Shown: piece after piece, positions 46,151 through 56,336 of the stretch | Layout: every line of letters starts with the position of its first letter | Position numbering within the stretch: position 1 is the first letter of the stretch | From: Fluctibacter corallii | GTDB lineage: Bacteria; Pseudomonadota; Gammaproteobacteria; Enterobacterales; Alteromonadaceae | Direction of reading: 5' to 3' | Assembly: GCF_025751585.1 (NCBI RefSeq) | Contig: NZ_JAOWKX010000006.1 | Location: 199,099-263,098 of the forward strand | DNA length: 64,000 nt | Translations under genes and position numbers: made by a program | The notes under the pieces: model-generated | Seen by the model: the letters and a program-made list of their open reading frames with translations, nothing else | The model's database searches: none | What the model was told of the DNA's origin: nothing

Positions 46151-46927
46151 ATGGTTACGCTCGAACAAATCATTGTTATCGCGGAAAAAGCAGGTAGCGC
46201 CATTTTAGAGATATACGGCCGAGACTTTGACATCAATACTAAGGCTGATGAAAGTCCGCTCACCGAAGCAGACTTGGCGTCACACAATATTATAGTTGAC
46301 GAGCTCGCACAGCTGTCTGACCTTCCTATCTTGTCGGAAGAGAGTGCAGATATTCCTTGGCAAACCCGCCAGAACTGGAAGGAATACTGGCTTGTTGACC
46401 CGCTTGATGGTACCAAAGAGTTTATCAAAAAAAATGGTGAATTCACGGTCAATATCGCACTAATAAAAGACGGTCGTCCCGTGATGGGCGTCGTTAATGC
46501 ACCGGTTTTAGAAAAAACCTATGCAGGAAGCGAATCAGAAGGCGCATACGTTTTATTTCAAGGGAAAAAGTCCGCGATATCCCCTGCTCCACGTGAGCGC
46601 GATGAAACCTGGAAGGTAGTAGGCAGTCGCTCCCATCAAAGTGCAGACATTCAACGACTTCTTGAATCTCTCGATGGTGATTACGAACTCATCCCTATGG
46701 GCAGTTCGTTGAAACTATGTCTTATTGCCGAAGGCCAAGCCCATTTGTATCCGCGAATTGGCCCGACTTCAGAGTGGGACACAGCGGCAGCGCACGCTGT
46801 TGTTGAGGCAGCCGGTGCATACGTACATGTGCTAGATGCGAAAACGTTAACTGCATCAGACGCCGAGCCTCTTCGGTACAATCAGAAAGAATCTCTTTTA
46901 AACCCGTATTTTTTAGTGAGCTGTTAA
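46151..46927 (+). CDS. cysQ: 3'(2'),5'-bisphosphate nucleotidase
   Basis: A 258-residue inositol-monophosphatase-fold enzyme. Metal-binding motifs are E63-E64 (LSEESAD), DPLDGT at 83-88 and WDTAAAHAV near the end. It hydrolyses 3'-phosphoadenosine 5'-phosphate, the by-product of PAPS reduction, to AMP. In E. coli the gene is elsewhere. Here it sits inside the cys operon between cysC and cysN, starting one base after cysC, so recycling is coupled to PAPS formation. Confidence 0.94.
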   Translation: MVTLEQIIVIAEKAGSAILEIYGRDFDINTKADESPLTEADLASHNIIVDELAQLSDLPILSEESADIPWQTRQNWKEYWLVDPLDGTKEFIKKNGEFTVNIALIKDGRPVMGVVNAPVLEKTYAGSESEGAYVLFQGKKSAISPAPRERDETWKVVGSRSHQSADIQRLLESLDGDYELIPMGSSLKLCLIAEGQAHLYPRIGPTSEWDTAAAHAVVEAAGAYVHVLDAKTLTASDAEPLRYNQKESLLNPYFLVSC

Positions 46928-46929
46928 TA

Positions 46930-48339
46930 ATGAATAGCCAAGACGAATTATTGCAATCCGATATTTTGAGTTACCTTGAACAACATGAGAAGAAAGACCT
47001 TCTCCGCTTTTTAACCTGTGGCAGTGTTGACGATGGAAAAAGCACCCTCATTGGTCGTTTATTGCATGACTCAAAAATGATTTATGAGGACCAACTGGCT
47101 GCCATCACAAAAGACAGTAAGAAAGTTGGAACAACCGGCGAAGCGGTTGATTTAGCCCTTCTGGTTGATGGCCTTCAATCAGAGCGCGAGCAAGGCATTA
47201 CTATTGATGTTGCTTACCGTTACTTTTCAACTGAAAAGCGTAAATTTATTATCGCCGACACGCCAGGACATGAACAATACACCCGTAACATGGTAACCGG
47301 TGCGTCTACCTGCGATCTTGCCATTATTCTGGTCGATGCCAGAGGCGGCGTAAAAACGCAAACTAAGCGCCACTCATTTTTAGTGTCTCTGCTAGGTATC
47401 AAGCACGTTATCGTTGCCGTAAACAAAATGGACTTAAAAGACTACAGCGAAACGGTTTACAACGACATTAAAGAGGATTACCTCGCATTCGCAGAAACAT
47501 TGAATATTCCCGATATTCAGTTTGTACCGATCTCTGCGCTCGCAGGTGATAATGTAGTAAATAAGAGTGAAAACACCCCTTGGTATCAAGGCGACACACT
47601 CATGCATATGCTAGAAACTATTGAAATAGGTGAAGACAACAACACGAATGACTTCAGATTTCCGGTTCAATACGTAAATCGCCCTAACCTTGATTTTAGA
47701 GGGTTTGCTGGCACGGTAGTATCTGGCGAAATCGCCAAAGGTGATAGCATCACCGCGCTGCCTTCGGGTAAGCAGTCTCGAGTAAAAGCGATTGTAAATT
47801 TTGATGGCGAAAGTGAACATGCTCACGTACCGCAAGCCACTACAATCACACTTGAAGACGAGATTGATATTTCACGCGGCGATATGATTGTGAAGTCTGA
47901 CAATCTTCCTTTGCAAGGCACACAGTTCCAAACGCACTTGGTTTGGATGGCGGAAGAAGCAATGCTGCCAAATAAGCAATATGGATTTAAGTTTGCCACC
48001 AAGTTCGTTCAGGGAAGCGTATCTAATATCCATCACTTGATCGATGTTAACACCATGGCGCATAAAGATGCTGTGCACATGCAATTAAATGAAATCGGGG
48101 TGGTTGATATTAAACTGACTCAGCAAATCGCATGCGATCCATATGAAAAAAACCGTGCAACAGGCGCATTTATCGTAATAGACCGTCTTACCAACAGTAC
48201 GGTAGGTGCTGGCATGATCATCGATGCGAAAGACGACGCAGCGACAGGTTCAGATTATTCAGAGTTTGAGCTTGAGTTCAATGCCTTGGTCAGAAAGCAT
48301 TTCCCACATTGGAATGCCGTTGATATCAGTAAACTTTAA
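46930..48339 (+). CDS. cysN: Sulfate adenylyltransferase subunit 1 (GTPase)
   Basis: A 469-residue translational-type GTPase with P-loop GSVDDGKS (31-38), DTPGHEQY (110-117) and NKMD (165-168), followed by EF-Tu-like beta-barrel domains. The length matches E. coli CysN (475 aa). It drives APS formation by GTP hydrolysis with CysD. It starts 2 bp after cysQ and lies 7 bp before the permease. Confidence 0.96.
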   Translation: MNSQDELLQSDILSYLEQHEKKDLLRFLTCGSVDDGKSTLIGRLLHDSKMIYEDQLAAITKDSKKVGTTGEAVDLALLVDGLQSEREQGITIDVAYRYFSTEKRKFIIADTPGHEQYTRNMVTGASTCDLAIILVDARGGVKTQTKRHSFLVSLLGIKHVIVAVNKMDLKDYSETVYNDIKEDYLAFAETLNIPDIQFVPISALAGDNVVNKSENTPWYQGDTLMHMLETIEIGEDNNTNDFRFPVQYVNRPNLDFRGFAGTVVSGEIAKGDSITALPSGKQSRVKAIVNFDGESEHAHVPQATTITLEDEIDISRGDMIVKSDNLPLQGTQFQTHLVWMAEEAMLPNKQYGFKFATKFVQGSVSNIHHLIDVNTMAHKDAVHMQLNEIGVVDIKLTQQIACDPYEKNRATGAFIVIDRLTNSTVGAGMIIDAKDDAATGSDYSEFELEFNALVRKHFPHWNAVDISKL

Positions 48340-48346
48340 TTTGTAA

Positions 48347-50074
48347 ATGACCTTCCTTCCCTTTTTCGTCGCAGGTATTTTTACCCTAACCATCGCAGCG
48401 CTTGTGTTTTCTGGCAAGCGCCCTGCGACAATTTTTGCGATATCAACATTAGCCCTAATTGCTGGGCAAGCCATCTCTGTCGAGAACGTGCTGCACAACT
48501 TAACCAACAAAGGCCTAATAACGTTGGTATTGCTACTGTTAGTCAGTGCAGCCATTGACAAGACATCGTTGATGAAACGCGCGGGAAGGACATTATTAAA
48601 TCCCAAATATTCAACCAACTATTGGAAGCTGTTCGGCGTCACATTTTTTTCTTCGGCATTTTTAAATAATACAGCTGTTGTCGCCAGTTTGACTGGTCCA
48701 ATCAAGCAGAACCAGTATCATCCAGCATCAAAACTGCTGCTGCCATTATCGTATGCGGCTATTCTCGGAGGAACGGTAACCTTAATTGGCACCTCGACTA
48801 ACCTTATTGTTGACAGCTTTTTAGTAGAGGCAGGTCTACCGGGATTTAATTTTTGGGACTTCACCTTATTCGGTATGAGCGCAGGCTTGGTGTGTGGCGT
48901 GCTGATGTATTTTTTAAGCCGATTTTTGCCCGAAATAGATATTCAAAAAGAAGCCTATAAGTGTTATTTCATTGAAGCGAAAGTCAGTGAGGATTCAGAA
49001 CTCGTAGGGAAAAGTGTTGAGCAAAACCATTTAAGAAACTTGCCTGAACTGTTTTTAGTTGAAATTGTACGTAGAAAAAAACTTATCTCTCCTGTTACGC
49101 CAGATATGGTAATTGAATCTGGTGATAAACTGATTTTCTCAGGCAACATCCAAAAAGTGGATGCCCTCAACCATATTAAAGGGCTCACCCTTTTCGCAGA
49201 AAGTAATGGATTATTGCGTGAAAACCTCACTGAGGTAGTGGTAACCAATCGTGCACCTATTATTGGCCAAACCCTCAAGAAACTGGGGTTCAGAGCGATG
49301 TTTGACGCTGCGGTTGTGGCTATTCGTCGTGACGGTGAGCAACTGTCTGGGAAGCTGGGCGATATCGCGCTAAAATCTGGCGATTTTCTTTTGTTAGCTA
49401 CTGGCTCTGACTTTGCTAGCCGAAACAATATTAATAAAAACTTTTTCGTTCTCTCTGAACAGCGAATTACCCGAAAGCTCAATCCGTTTCAAAATACGTT
49501 GACCTTGGGCGGGTTTGGTATTGCTATCTTGCTCGCTGCCACCTCAGTCATCCCCCTATTTACAGCTCTGCTTTTCTTGCTAGCAGTACTTACCTTTACT
49601 GGTGTCACCAATAATGCTGAGATTAAACGCACTTTGCCTGTAAATCTAATCATGGTCATTGTGGGCGCATTAAGTCTCGCCACCGCATTAGAAAGCGCAG
49701 GAGTCATCCATTACGTAATGGAAAGTGTGCACCCTATTCTATCTAGCATTTCGCCATTTTGGGCGCTTGTAGGTATCTATTTATTAACACTACTACTCAC
49801 AGAGTTAGTGACCAATAATGCGGCGGCAGCATTGATGTTCCCATTCGCCTTGGGGGTCGTAAATGCCTTAAACACTGACTTGATGCCATTTGCGCTGGCA
49901 GTGGCATTTGGAGCCAGTGCCAGCTTTTTATCTCCGTATGGATATCAAACTAATTTGCTGGTATTCAGTGCGGGAAATTATCGTGTTAAAGACTTTTTAC
50001 AGTTTGGACTCCCCATTTCATTGACTTACTCCACTATTGTGCTGCTGATGCTAAAGTGGGCTTACGGGCTATAG
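48347..50074 (+). CDS. SLC13-family anion permease with TrkA-C domains (probable sulfate uptake)
   Basis: A 575-residue inner-membrane protein with about eleven transmembrane segments in two blocks. Two TrkA-C (RCK_C) domains (about 205-290 and 292-360) lie between them. Conserved DASS/ArsB-like motifs are LNNTAVVASL, GTSTNLIVD and LVTNNAAAALMFP. The position, 7 bp after cysN at the end of the sulfate-activation operon, makes sulfate the likely substrate. This is inferred from context, as some relatives carry other anions. Confidence 0.82.
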   Translation: MTFLPFFVAGIFTLTIAALVFSGKRPATIFAISTLALIAGQAISVENVLHNLTNKGLITLVLLLLVSAAIDKTSLMKRAGRTLLNPKYSTNYWKLFGVTFFSSAFLNNTAVVASLTGPIKQNQYHPASKLLLPLSYAAILGGTVTLIGTSTNLIVDSFLVEAGLPGFNFWDFTLFGMSAGLVCGVLMYFLSRFLPEIDIQKEAYKCYFIEAKVSEDSELVGKSVEQNHLRNLPELFLVEIVRRKKLISPVTPDMVIESGDKLIFSGNIQKVDALNHIKGLTLFAESNGLLRENLTEVVVTNRAPIIGQTLKKLGFRAMFDAAVVAIRRDGEQLSGKLGDIALKSGDFLLLATGSDFASRNNINKNFFVLSEQRITRKLNPFQNTLTLGGFGIAILLAATSVIPLFTALLFLLAVLTFTGVTNNAEIKRTLPVNLIMVIVGALSLATALESAGVIHYVMESVHPILSSISPFWALVGIYLLTLLLTELVTNNAAAALMFPFALGVVNALNTDLMPFALAVAFGASASFLSPYGYQTNLLVFSAGNYRVKDFLQFGLPISLTYSTIVLLMLKWAYGL

Positions 50075-50109
50075 AAAAAAGCCCCAAATAAGTAAATAAC
50101 AATAGACAG

Positions 50110-50143
50110 GAATACTGTTTCTCCTCAACGCTTTTCAGTATTC
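50110..50143. repeat. Short inverted repeat between the convergent permease and hypothetical genes
   Basis: GAATACTG and CAGTATTC are separated by 18 bases. No T-run adjoins it. It could be a weak transcript end for the cys operon. Confidence 0.3.
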
Positions 50144-50149
50144 TCTTCG

Positions 50150-50443
50150 TTATTGTATAAGTTGAGTTAATACATGGTAATTCTCATGTTCAACACGTTC
50201 ATATGTCCCCTCGTCCACTACAATAGTGTGAAATTCAGCTTCGCCGTCATCGTTAACGAAGTTCACTTCTAGCCAATGTTGGCCATGTTCATCAATATAC
50301 CAAACACGCCATAGCAAGCTCGAATTAACCAACCTTTGGTAAATCATATACGTACTGTAAAGATCAGAGTCCGGGTCTTCCGCCGCCTTCTGTAAATCGT
50401 AAGGTAATGATGTGACACTAATAAGATAATCAATTTGTATCAT
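50150..50443 (-). CDS. Hypothetical protein, about 97 residues
   Basis: No domain recognised. The protein (from MIQIDYLISV) is soluble, acidic and rich in aromatic residues, with LWRVWYIDEHGQHWLEVNFVNDDGEAEFHTIVVDEG suggesting a small beta-sheet fold. An upstream ATG at 50461 would add six residues. It lies 25 bp downstream of the start side of no other gene: natB ends 43 bp upstream in the same direction, so it may be the tail gene of that unit. Confidence 0.55.
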   Translation of the reverse strand: MIQIDYLISVTSLPYDLQKAAEDPDSDLYSTYMIYQRLVNSSLLWRVWYIDEHGQHWLEVNFVNDDGEAEFHTIVVDEGTYERVEHENYHVLTQLIQ

Positions 50444-50486
50444 TTTCTTTTGATTACACAATCAGATGCTACTAATTGTATGAAGT

Positions 50487-51680
50487 CTAACGGAACAAGA
50501 CTGTTTCACGATTAAACCAACGCACACAAAACACAATAAGCCCCCCAGCTATCAAAGCTGTCGAAGCCAATATACCGACCAATTGATAGTAATCCATTGT
50601 ACCTTTAATCAACTCTTTGATTGCTAAAGAAACATTCGTTAGAGGAACCCATGCCCATACCCCCTTTAATTCAACGCCAGGTAACATTGCCAATATGATA
50701 GGAAAAATAACAACAAATACGAGCGCACCTGAATAGCTTTGTGCCTCTTTGTAGCTGCGTGCGTAAATGGACAAACTGAGTAACACTGCCGCAAAAATGG
50801 CCACCACAGGTACCAACATTAAAAACATTAAAAAGAAATCTATAGCGCCAATAGATGCCATAAATTCCGAAACAAACGCGATGGCAAGTCCTTGGCTGAG
50901 CACCGTCCCCCAAAGCGCAATACTCGATATGGTAGTGAGCGCGGCCATGACCCCAGCAGTGGCAATCGTGAAGAATTTTCCCATCACCAATTTGTGCCGC
51001 TCAATCGGCGAAATTAATAATGTTTCTAACGTGCCACGTTCTTTTTCACCTGCACCGATATCAGCTGCTGGATACATTGCGCCTTGAAGGCATAAAATGA
51101 AAATCAAATACGGGATCAAGCCGCCAATTTTCTCCCCCCAGTTTTCTCGTTTGTCTGCCACATCAACCTTCGTCAACACAATGGGTTGCAAGACCGCTTG
51201 CTGCTGTGCATCAGACAAATTAACGGCAGCGAATGCCGTCTCTCTTAACCGCGCAGTATGCTTATCTACTATCGACTTCAAACGAGTTTCAACTAGATTC
51301 AAACCTGCGTCATTTAGATACATTTTTAGAGTTATCTGCCCTGATTCAAGAATGTTGTTTGAATAGTTATCCGGTATCTCAAGGACAAAATCTACATTGC
51401 CAGCTCTAATTTCAGCGTGAAAGTTGTCAGAAGTGACTTTTTCCGAACGGGAAAAATATGCTGAGGTTTCAAGCGCCTGAACCAATTCAGGAGCATACTG
51501 CTCACCGACAATATGATAGTAGAGTGTTTTTGACTCTGCTTGTTGAATTGCTTTACTGGAAAAATACCCCACGACACCTGCCAAGGCCGGAAATATGATA
51601 ATGGGCAATGCAATCATGAAAAACAGTGTTTTCCGATCTCGCAAGAGTTCTAGCATTTCTTTCTTAAAAACCATCCACAT
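50487..51680 (-). CDS. ABC-2 type exporter permease, NatB-like
   Basis: A 397-residue protein with an N-terminal membrane anchor (RKTLFFMIALPIIIFPALAGVVG), a large periplasmic domain to about 175, and a cluster of five or six C-terminal membrane segments. YPAADIGAGEKERGTLETLLISPIERHKLVMGKF is typical of NatB/ABC-2 proteins. It partners with the ATPase 6 bp upstream. By family it exports sodium or drugs. The substrate cannot be read. Confidence 0.85.
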   Translation of the reverse strand: MWMVFKKEMLELLRDRKTLFFMIALPIIIFPALAGVVGYFSSKAIQQAESKTLYYHIVGEQYAPELVQALETSAYFSRSEKVTSDNFHAEIRAGNVDFVLEIPDNYSNNILESGQITLKMYLNDAGLNLVETRLKSIVDKHTARLRETAFAAVNLSDAQQQAVLQPIVLTKVDVADKRENWGEKIGGLIPYLIFILCLQGAMYPAADIGAGEKERGTLETLLISPIERHKLVMGKFFTIATAGVMAALTTISSIALWGTVLSQGLAIAFVSEFMASIGAIDFFLMFLMLVPVVAIFAAVLLSLSIYARSYKEAQSYSGALVFVVIFPIILAMLPGVELKGVWAWVPLTNVSLAIKELIKGTMDYYQLVGILASTALIAGGLIVFCVRWFNRETVLFR

Positions 51681-51686
51681 GTTTAT

Positions 51687-52499
51687 TTAACCCCTTTCAC
51701 TTGCTACCGAATGATGAGCAGCGTGCTCTTGCGAGAGACACGTTAGAAAACTGTCGTGAAGTGAGCCACTTGCTAGCCCACGGAACGCGCTAATACTGTC
51801 GTCGAATTTAGTCTCGCCTTTATCAATCACCGTCACGCGGTCGCACAATTCAGCCACTTCATCGAGATGATGAGTAGAAAATATCACTGGCGTGCCCGCG
51901 TCTTTTAAGCTTCTAACAAAGTTCAGCACAGTTTGTGTGGCCATAATGTCTAAGCCAGTTGTTGGCTCATCTAGTATCACCACATCTGGATTGTGAATAA
52001 CGGCACGGGCTATAGAGGTTTTTTGCTTCATTCCTGTCGAGAAATTTTCACATCGGCGATCTAAAAACGTATCTAGGTCGAGTAACTCACTAAGCGTGTC
52101 TATTTTATTTGCAATGTCGACGTTAGACATGCCGTGCAATTGTCCGAAATAAGCAATATTTTCGCGTCCAGTGAGTCGTCCATACAATCCTGTTGTGCCC
52201 GAAAGAAAACCAATTTTTCGGCGTGCAATAACGGGGTTAGACACCACATCAGTCCCGTTAATAAGAATGTGTCCAGAGTCAGGTTGAAGTGCAGTAGATA
52301 GCATTCTCAACGTCGTCGTTTTTCCCGCTCCATTAGGGCCCAGTAATCCAAGCACTTCACCTTTACCACATTGGAAAGAGACATTCTGCACAGAGTGAAA
52401 AAAACGTCCTTTCATGCGCGGATCTTTTTTCTCGGATTCACTGAGTTTTTTAGGGTTCTCAATTGAGAAACGTTTCGCCAATTGGCGTATTTCAATCAT
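51687..52499 (-). CDS. ABC exporter ATP-binding protein, NatA-like
   Basis: A 270-residue ATPase with Walker A GPNGAGKTT (54-62), signature NFSTGMKQK (about 156-164), Walker B VVILDEPTTG and the H-loop STHHLDE. An unusual charged insertion (KKLSESEKKDPRMKGRFF, about 17-34) lies before the first core strand. First gene of the natAB-like pair. Confidence 0.9.
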   Translation of the reverse strand: MIEIRQLAKRFSIENPKKLSESEKKDPRMKGRFFHSVQNVSFQCGKGEVLGLLGPNGAGKTTTLRMLSTALQPDSGHILINGTDVVSNPVIARRKIGFLSGTTGLYGRLTGRENIAYFGQLHGMSNVDIANKIDTLSELLDLDTFLDRRCENFSTGMKQKTSIARAVIHNPDVVILDEPTTGLDIMATQTVLNFVRSLKDAGTPVIFSTHHLDEVAELCDRVTVIDKGETKFDDSISAFRGLASGSLHDSFLTCLSQEHAAHHSVASERG

Positions 52500-52725
52500 T
52501 TCTTTATCCTTCTTATTGTGCAGCCTTCCTTAGGCTCGGCAGAATAATACTATTTATTCTATTTTTATCTTTTATTACGAACGTCCTGTTAATTGTGCAA
52601 GAATATACACTTGTAAAGACTAATCTTTAAGTGAATTGTGCTTTGCTCTCAATAAGCAAATACATCCTTTTGGGGAGACAACGCATACAACATTGAAGAA
52701 ATAAATATCAAAAAGGGACAATCAA

Positions 52726-53439
52726 GTGGAAAAAGTGAGTAATCCGTTTCAAGCATGCAGCGATATATTTTTCAAACCTAACCGCGTCTTTGCAACCTTA
52801 GCAGACACACACAACTGGTCGTGGGTTGCGTTTATTATTGTGGTAGTCATGGGCGTATTGCCATCTTACCTGTACTTTAACCTTGTCGATTTTGATTGGT
52901 ACAGAGAATTACTCGTTCAAGCGAACCTAGGAGATGTCAGCCCATCTGAACAAAATCAAATGCGAAATAGCATCACGAAAGACGCAACACTCACATTTTC
53001 ATTGGTTGCCGGCATTATTGGCGTAATAATCGTCAATTCCGTACTTGCCCTTTACTTGAATCTCGTCACTAAGTCCGACGAAGAAAATGTCAATGGTTTT
53101 ACCGACTGGTACGGGTTTACCTGGTGGGTCGGGCTGCCCGTTGTTGTGAATTCTCTCTTAGCGTTGATGTTGCTACTTTTTGCGCAAGATCAGCAAATAT
53201 CGCCGTCGTATATTGTGCCGACTTCATTGGCATTCATTTTAGGACTAGATATGCAAAACGACTGGTTTGGACTATGCAGCGCTATCCGCCTGGATGCGAT
53301 CTGGTCTATTTACCTGATTGCAGTGGGCATATGTCAATGGACAAACTTTTCCAAAAATAAAGCATTTATGGTTGCAGCATTACCCTATTCTGTAATTTGG
53401 GGAGTTTGGTTTATGTTGTCATTAGGCAGCAACGGTTAA
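52726..53439 (+). CDS. Yip1-domain membrane protein
   Basis: A 237-residue protein with about six transmembrane segments. The N-terminal MEKVSNPFQACSDIFFKPNRVFATLAD stretch matches the start of bacterial Yip1/DUF1282-type proteins. The start is a GTG with AGGGA seven bases upstream. Function unknown. It is divergent from the natAB-like operon and converges on the DUF3025 gene with 9 bp between stops. Confidence 0.78.
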   Translation: MEKVSNPFQACSDIFFKPNRVFATLADTHNWSWVAFIIVVVMGVLPSYLYFNLVDFDWYRELLVQANLGDVSPSEQNQMRNSITKDATLTFSLVAGIIGVIIVNSVLALYLNLVTKSDEENVNGFTDWYGFTWWVGLPVVVNSLLALMLLLFAQDQQISPSYIVPTSLAFILGLDMQNDWFGLCSAIRLDAIWSIYLIAVGICQWTNFSKNKAFMVAALPYSVIWGVWFMLSLGSNG

Positions 53440-53448
53440 CCTCGTACG

Positions 53449-54258
53449 TCACGTTCGTCTTGGTCTAAAGTAATCGCGATTTTCGTAAAATTGGGGATCG
53501 CGATTTGCCTCCCACCATTCAGGGATCCCTAAAAGAGGAATCGGCTTTAACACACGAGGCATAGAAAACAGGTCTTGGTCACGAATCTGACTAACAAGAC
53601 GTTCATCTAAATGTATGAGCTGTTTTTCAAATGGCAAAGTAAAAAACGCATCACTTACTTCTACCGCCAACCACTTTCCAGTCAGGCCAATAAAAGGTTC
53701 AAGCAACATCTCTAAATTGGCGTGTCCGAACACAAAGGGTTTAATGACTGTCCCCCAGCATTGCCTATTCTCAACAAAAATCTCATGCCAAGCATGTTCA
53801 CGTAATAAATCTAATAGTTCGACTTCCGACACAGCTAATACTATACCGCACTCATCAAAATGCGTGACGCGATTGCGCCGAGGCGTACGGGGGTTCACTC
53901 CAAACTCAGAGATGTCTTGCATATGAATATGGTTAAGCAGCCGCTTCGTTTGCGGAAACATATGCCAAACCAAACCATTGAATAAGTCATGCCAACTCTG
54001 TGGACGAGTAGGCACTTTCCCTGTATGAGCAATAATCTCCTCATAATACATGTCGCTTTTCGGCATGTTGTCTTGGCATACAAAATCAGGCACATCATAC
54101 GATGAGTGTTTAATAGACATCGTATTTAAACCTTCAGCATTAGGCCATTCCTCATACTGTAACAATGGAAACTGAGACACAATTTCTTGAAATGGTGGTA
54201 TCAAATGGCGTAGATGAAGAGGCGTATTCCAAGGCTGTTTCATAAGACGACTACACAA
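53449..54258 (-). CDS. DUF3025 family protein
   Basis: A 269-residue soluble protein. The segment WHDLFNGLVWHMFPQTKRLLNHIHMQDI (about 103-130) and the following RNRVTHFDECGIVLAV are the landmarks of DUF3025. No catalytic motif is recognised. The GTG at 54258 could be replaced by the ATG at 54243 (MKQPWNTPLHLRHL). Function unknown; conserved in marine gammaproteobacteria and Burkholderiales by memory. Confidence 0.8.
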   Translation of the reverse strand: MCSRLMKQPWNTPLHLRHLIPPFQEIVSQFPLLQYEEWPNAEGLNTMSIKHSSYDVPDFVCQDNMPKSDMYYEEIIAHTGKVPTRPQSWHDLFNGLVWHMFPQTKRLLNHIHMQDISEFGVNPRTPRRNRVTHFDECGIVLAVSEVELLDLLREHAWHEIFVENRQCWGTVIKPFVFGHANLEMLLEPFIGLTGKWLAVEVSDAFFTLPFEKQLIHLDERLVSQIRDQDLFSMPRVLKPIPLLGIPEWWEANRDPQFYENRDYFRPRRT

Positions 54259-54421
54259 GGTTTAAAAGTCACGACACTTAGCCCAATTGCCATTACCTAA
54301 TCGCGTTTGCACGCACGCATACGATGAATACATGCATTTCATAGACGTGACTGGGTAGAGTCAACGAGCGAGATTATTTATACTGTTGCCCGACACTATG
54401 TACAACAACAAGAGAACCAAC

Positions 54422-56065
54422 ATGAAACACACGTTGTCTTTTTCTCTTGCCTGTTCAGTTGTGCTTTTGGCGGGTTGCTCTAAACCTGCCGAAGAGGCAT
54501 CAACGACGGCCAAGACCAGCAATTTCGAAGAAGTTTACCAGAACATCTCTGAAGACGCTCTAAGAACACATACGAAAACACTAGCCTCTGACGAATTTGA
54601 AGGACGTTTACCCACAACGAAAGGAGAAGAGTTAACCCTGGATTACCTTGTTTCCCACTTCAAAAAGCTCGGTTTAAAACCTGGTAATGGCGATAGTTAC
54701 TTGCAACCTGTTGAGTTACTTGAGATTACTGCAAAGCCTGAAATGACATTAACAATGGGCTCCCAGTCGCTCACTTATAAAGAGAACATGGTGGCGTCCA
54801 CCAAGCGTGAACAAGAGTTTGTTTCTTTAAAAGCATCAGACATTGTCTTTGTAGGCTACGGTGTCAATGCACCAGAGTATGGCTGGAACGACTACGAAGG
54901 CCTTGATGTAAAAGGGAAAACGGTTATCGTATTGGTCAACGATCCGGGCTTTGAAAATCCTGAAGGCGATAAATTCCAAGGAAAAACGATGACCTATTAT
55001 GGTCGCTGGAGCTACAAATATGAAGAAGCCAGCCGCCAAGGTGCAGAAGCGGCGATTATCGTTCACGAAGATGCGCCAGCGTCTTATGGCTGGTCAGTGG
55101 TCGCTAACAGTTGGAGCGGTCCTCAATACAGCTTAGTCACAGAAAACGGGAATGCTGATCGCGTGGCCGTTGAAGGCTGGATCTCTTTAGATGCGGCTAA
55201 ACGCGTTTTTGCTGAAGCAGGATTAGACTTCGCCAAAGAAAAACAAAAAGCCCTCAATGGCCCTCATCATCAGCCGCTAAACCTACAGGCTTCTATCGAT
55301 ATTAGCAGCACATTGAAAAGCTCTAAAAGCTATAACGTGATTGCAACAGTAGAAGGTAGCAAAGCACCAGATGAGCACATTATTTATACCGCGCATTGGG
55401 ATCACCTTGGTGCAGATCCGTCTAAAGAAGGCGATCACATCTATAACGGCGCGCACGATAACGCCACAGGTACAGCTGCGAGTATTGTTATGGCTGATGC
55501 ATTTATGCAATTAAACCAGCGTCCAGAGCGTTCTGTTACGTTCTTGCTTGTTACCGCAGAAGAACAAGGCTTATTGGGCTCTAAGTACTATGCAGAAAAC
55601 CCTGTCATTCCGCTGAATAAAACAGTGGCAAACATCAATATGGATGCAATGAATATCTTAGGTAAAACCAAAGATGTATCTGTGATCGGTATGGGCAAAT
55701 CAGAGCTTGAGCAGTACCTTGAAAGCGCAGCAACAAAACAAAACCGTGTATTAAAGCAAGAGTCTAAGCCTGAAGCTGGCTACTATTACCGTTCTGATCA
55801 TTTCAGCTTTGCCAAAAAGGGCGTACCAGCATTGTATGCTAAAGGAGGCGCAGAGCCGATTAATGAAGAAACAGCACAATACCGTAAACGTATGGGCTTA
55901 ATTCAGCGTGGATGCTACCATCAGGTGTGCGATCAGTACCGCGAAAATTGGGACTTTGGCGGCATTCACGAAGATACCCAGTTACTATTCGATGTAGGCT
56001 ACCATATTGCCATATCTGACAGCTGGCCAAACTGGCGCGCAGAAAGCGAATTCCAGCGTCCATAG
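54422..56065 (+). CDS. M28-family metallopeptidase lipoprotein with PA domain
   Basis: A 547-residue protein starting at MKHTLSFSLACSVVLLAGC; the lipobox LLAGC makes C19 the lipidated residue, and the TTG at 54386 is unlikely. A PA-domain insertion (about 115-260) precedes the peptidase domain with zinc ligands in YTAHWDHLG, GAHDNATGTA, LLVTAEEQGLLGS, NINMDAMN and YRSDHFSFAKKG. These are the usual M28 positions (H, D, EE, D, H). It is probably an aminopeptidase in the outer membrane or periplasm. It appears monocistronic. Confidence 0.92.
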   Translation: MKHTLSFSLACSVVLLAGCSKPAEEASTTAKTSNFEEVYQNISEDALRTHTKTLASDEFEGRLPTTKGEELTLDYLVSHFKKLGLKPGNGDSYLQPVELLEITAKPEMTLTMGSQSLTYKENMVASTKREQEFVSLKASDIVFVGYGVNAPEYGWNDYEGLDVKGKTVIVLVNDPGFENPEGDKFQGKTMTYYGRWSYKYEEASRQGAEAAIIVHEDAPASYGWSVVANSWSGPQYSLVTENGNADRVAVEGWISLDAAKRVFAEAGLDFAKEKQKALNGPHHQPLNLQASIDISSTLKSSKSYNVIATVEGSKAPDEHIIYTAHWDHLGADPSKEGDHIYNGAHDNATGTAASIVMADAFMQLNQRPERSVTFLLVTAEEQGLLGSKYYAENPVIPLNKTVANINMDAMNILGKTKDVSVIGMGKSELEQYLESAATKQNRVLKQESKPEAGYYYRSDHFSFAKKGVPALYAKGGAEPINEETAQYRKRMGLIQRGCYHQVCDQYRENWDFGGIHEDTQLLFDVGYHIAISDSWPNWRAESEFQRP

Positions 56066-56257
56066 TGACAATTACTCACGATGCGGCTTCTCGTCGCATC
56101 GTTGCTCCCCTTTTTCCCCTACTATTCTCATAACCTCTATTCTTTGTCTTTATTCTCGTCATTTGTAATAAAACTACATTTAATACTTGCAATTTGTAAT
56201 CAGACTGGCACATTCAAAGGCTGGATGAAATTTTCTGTCAAACCTTTCTCCAGAAAT

Positions 56258-56292
56258 ATTTATCTCGAATTTAACTTTTTTCCGAGATAAAT
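56258..56292. repeat. Perfect 10-bp inverted repeat upstream of asnB
   Basis: ATTTATCTCG and CGAGATAAAT with a 15-base loop, 45-79 bp before the asnB start. It may be an operator or lie in the 5' untranslated region as a hairpin. A T-rich stretch follows about 10 bp later, so a weak attenuator cannot be excluded. Confidence 0.5.
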
Positions 56293-56336
56293 CATTTAAA
56301 CATTTTATTTTTTAATCAAAAGAGAGATCGTTTCCT

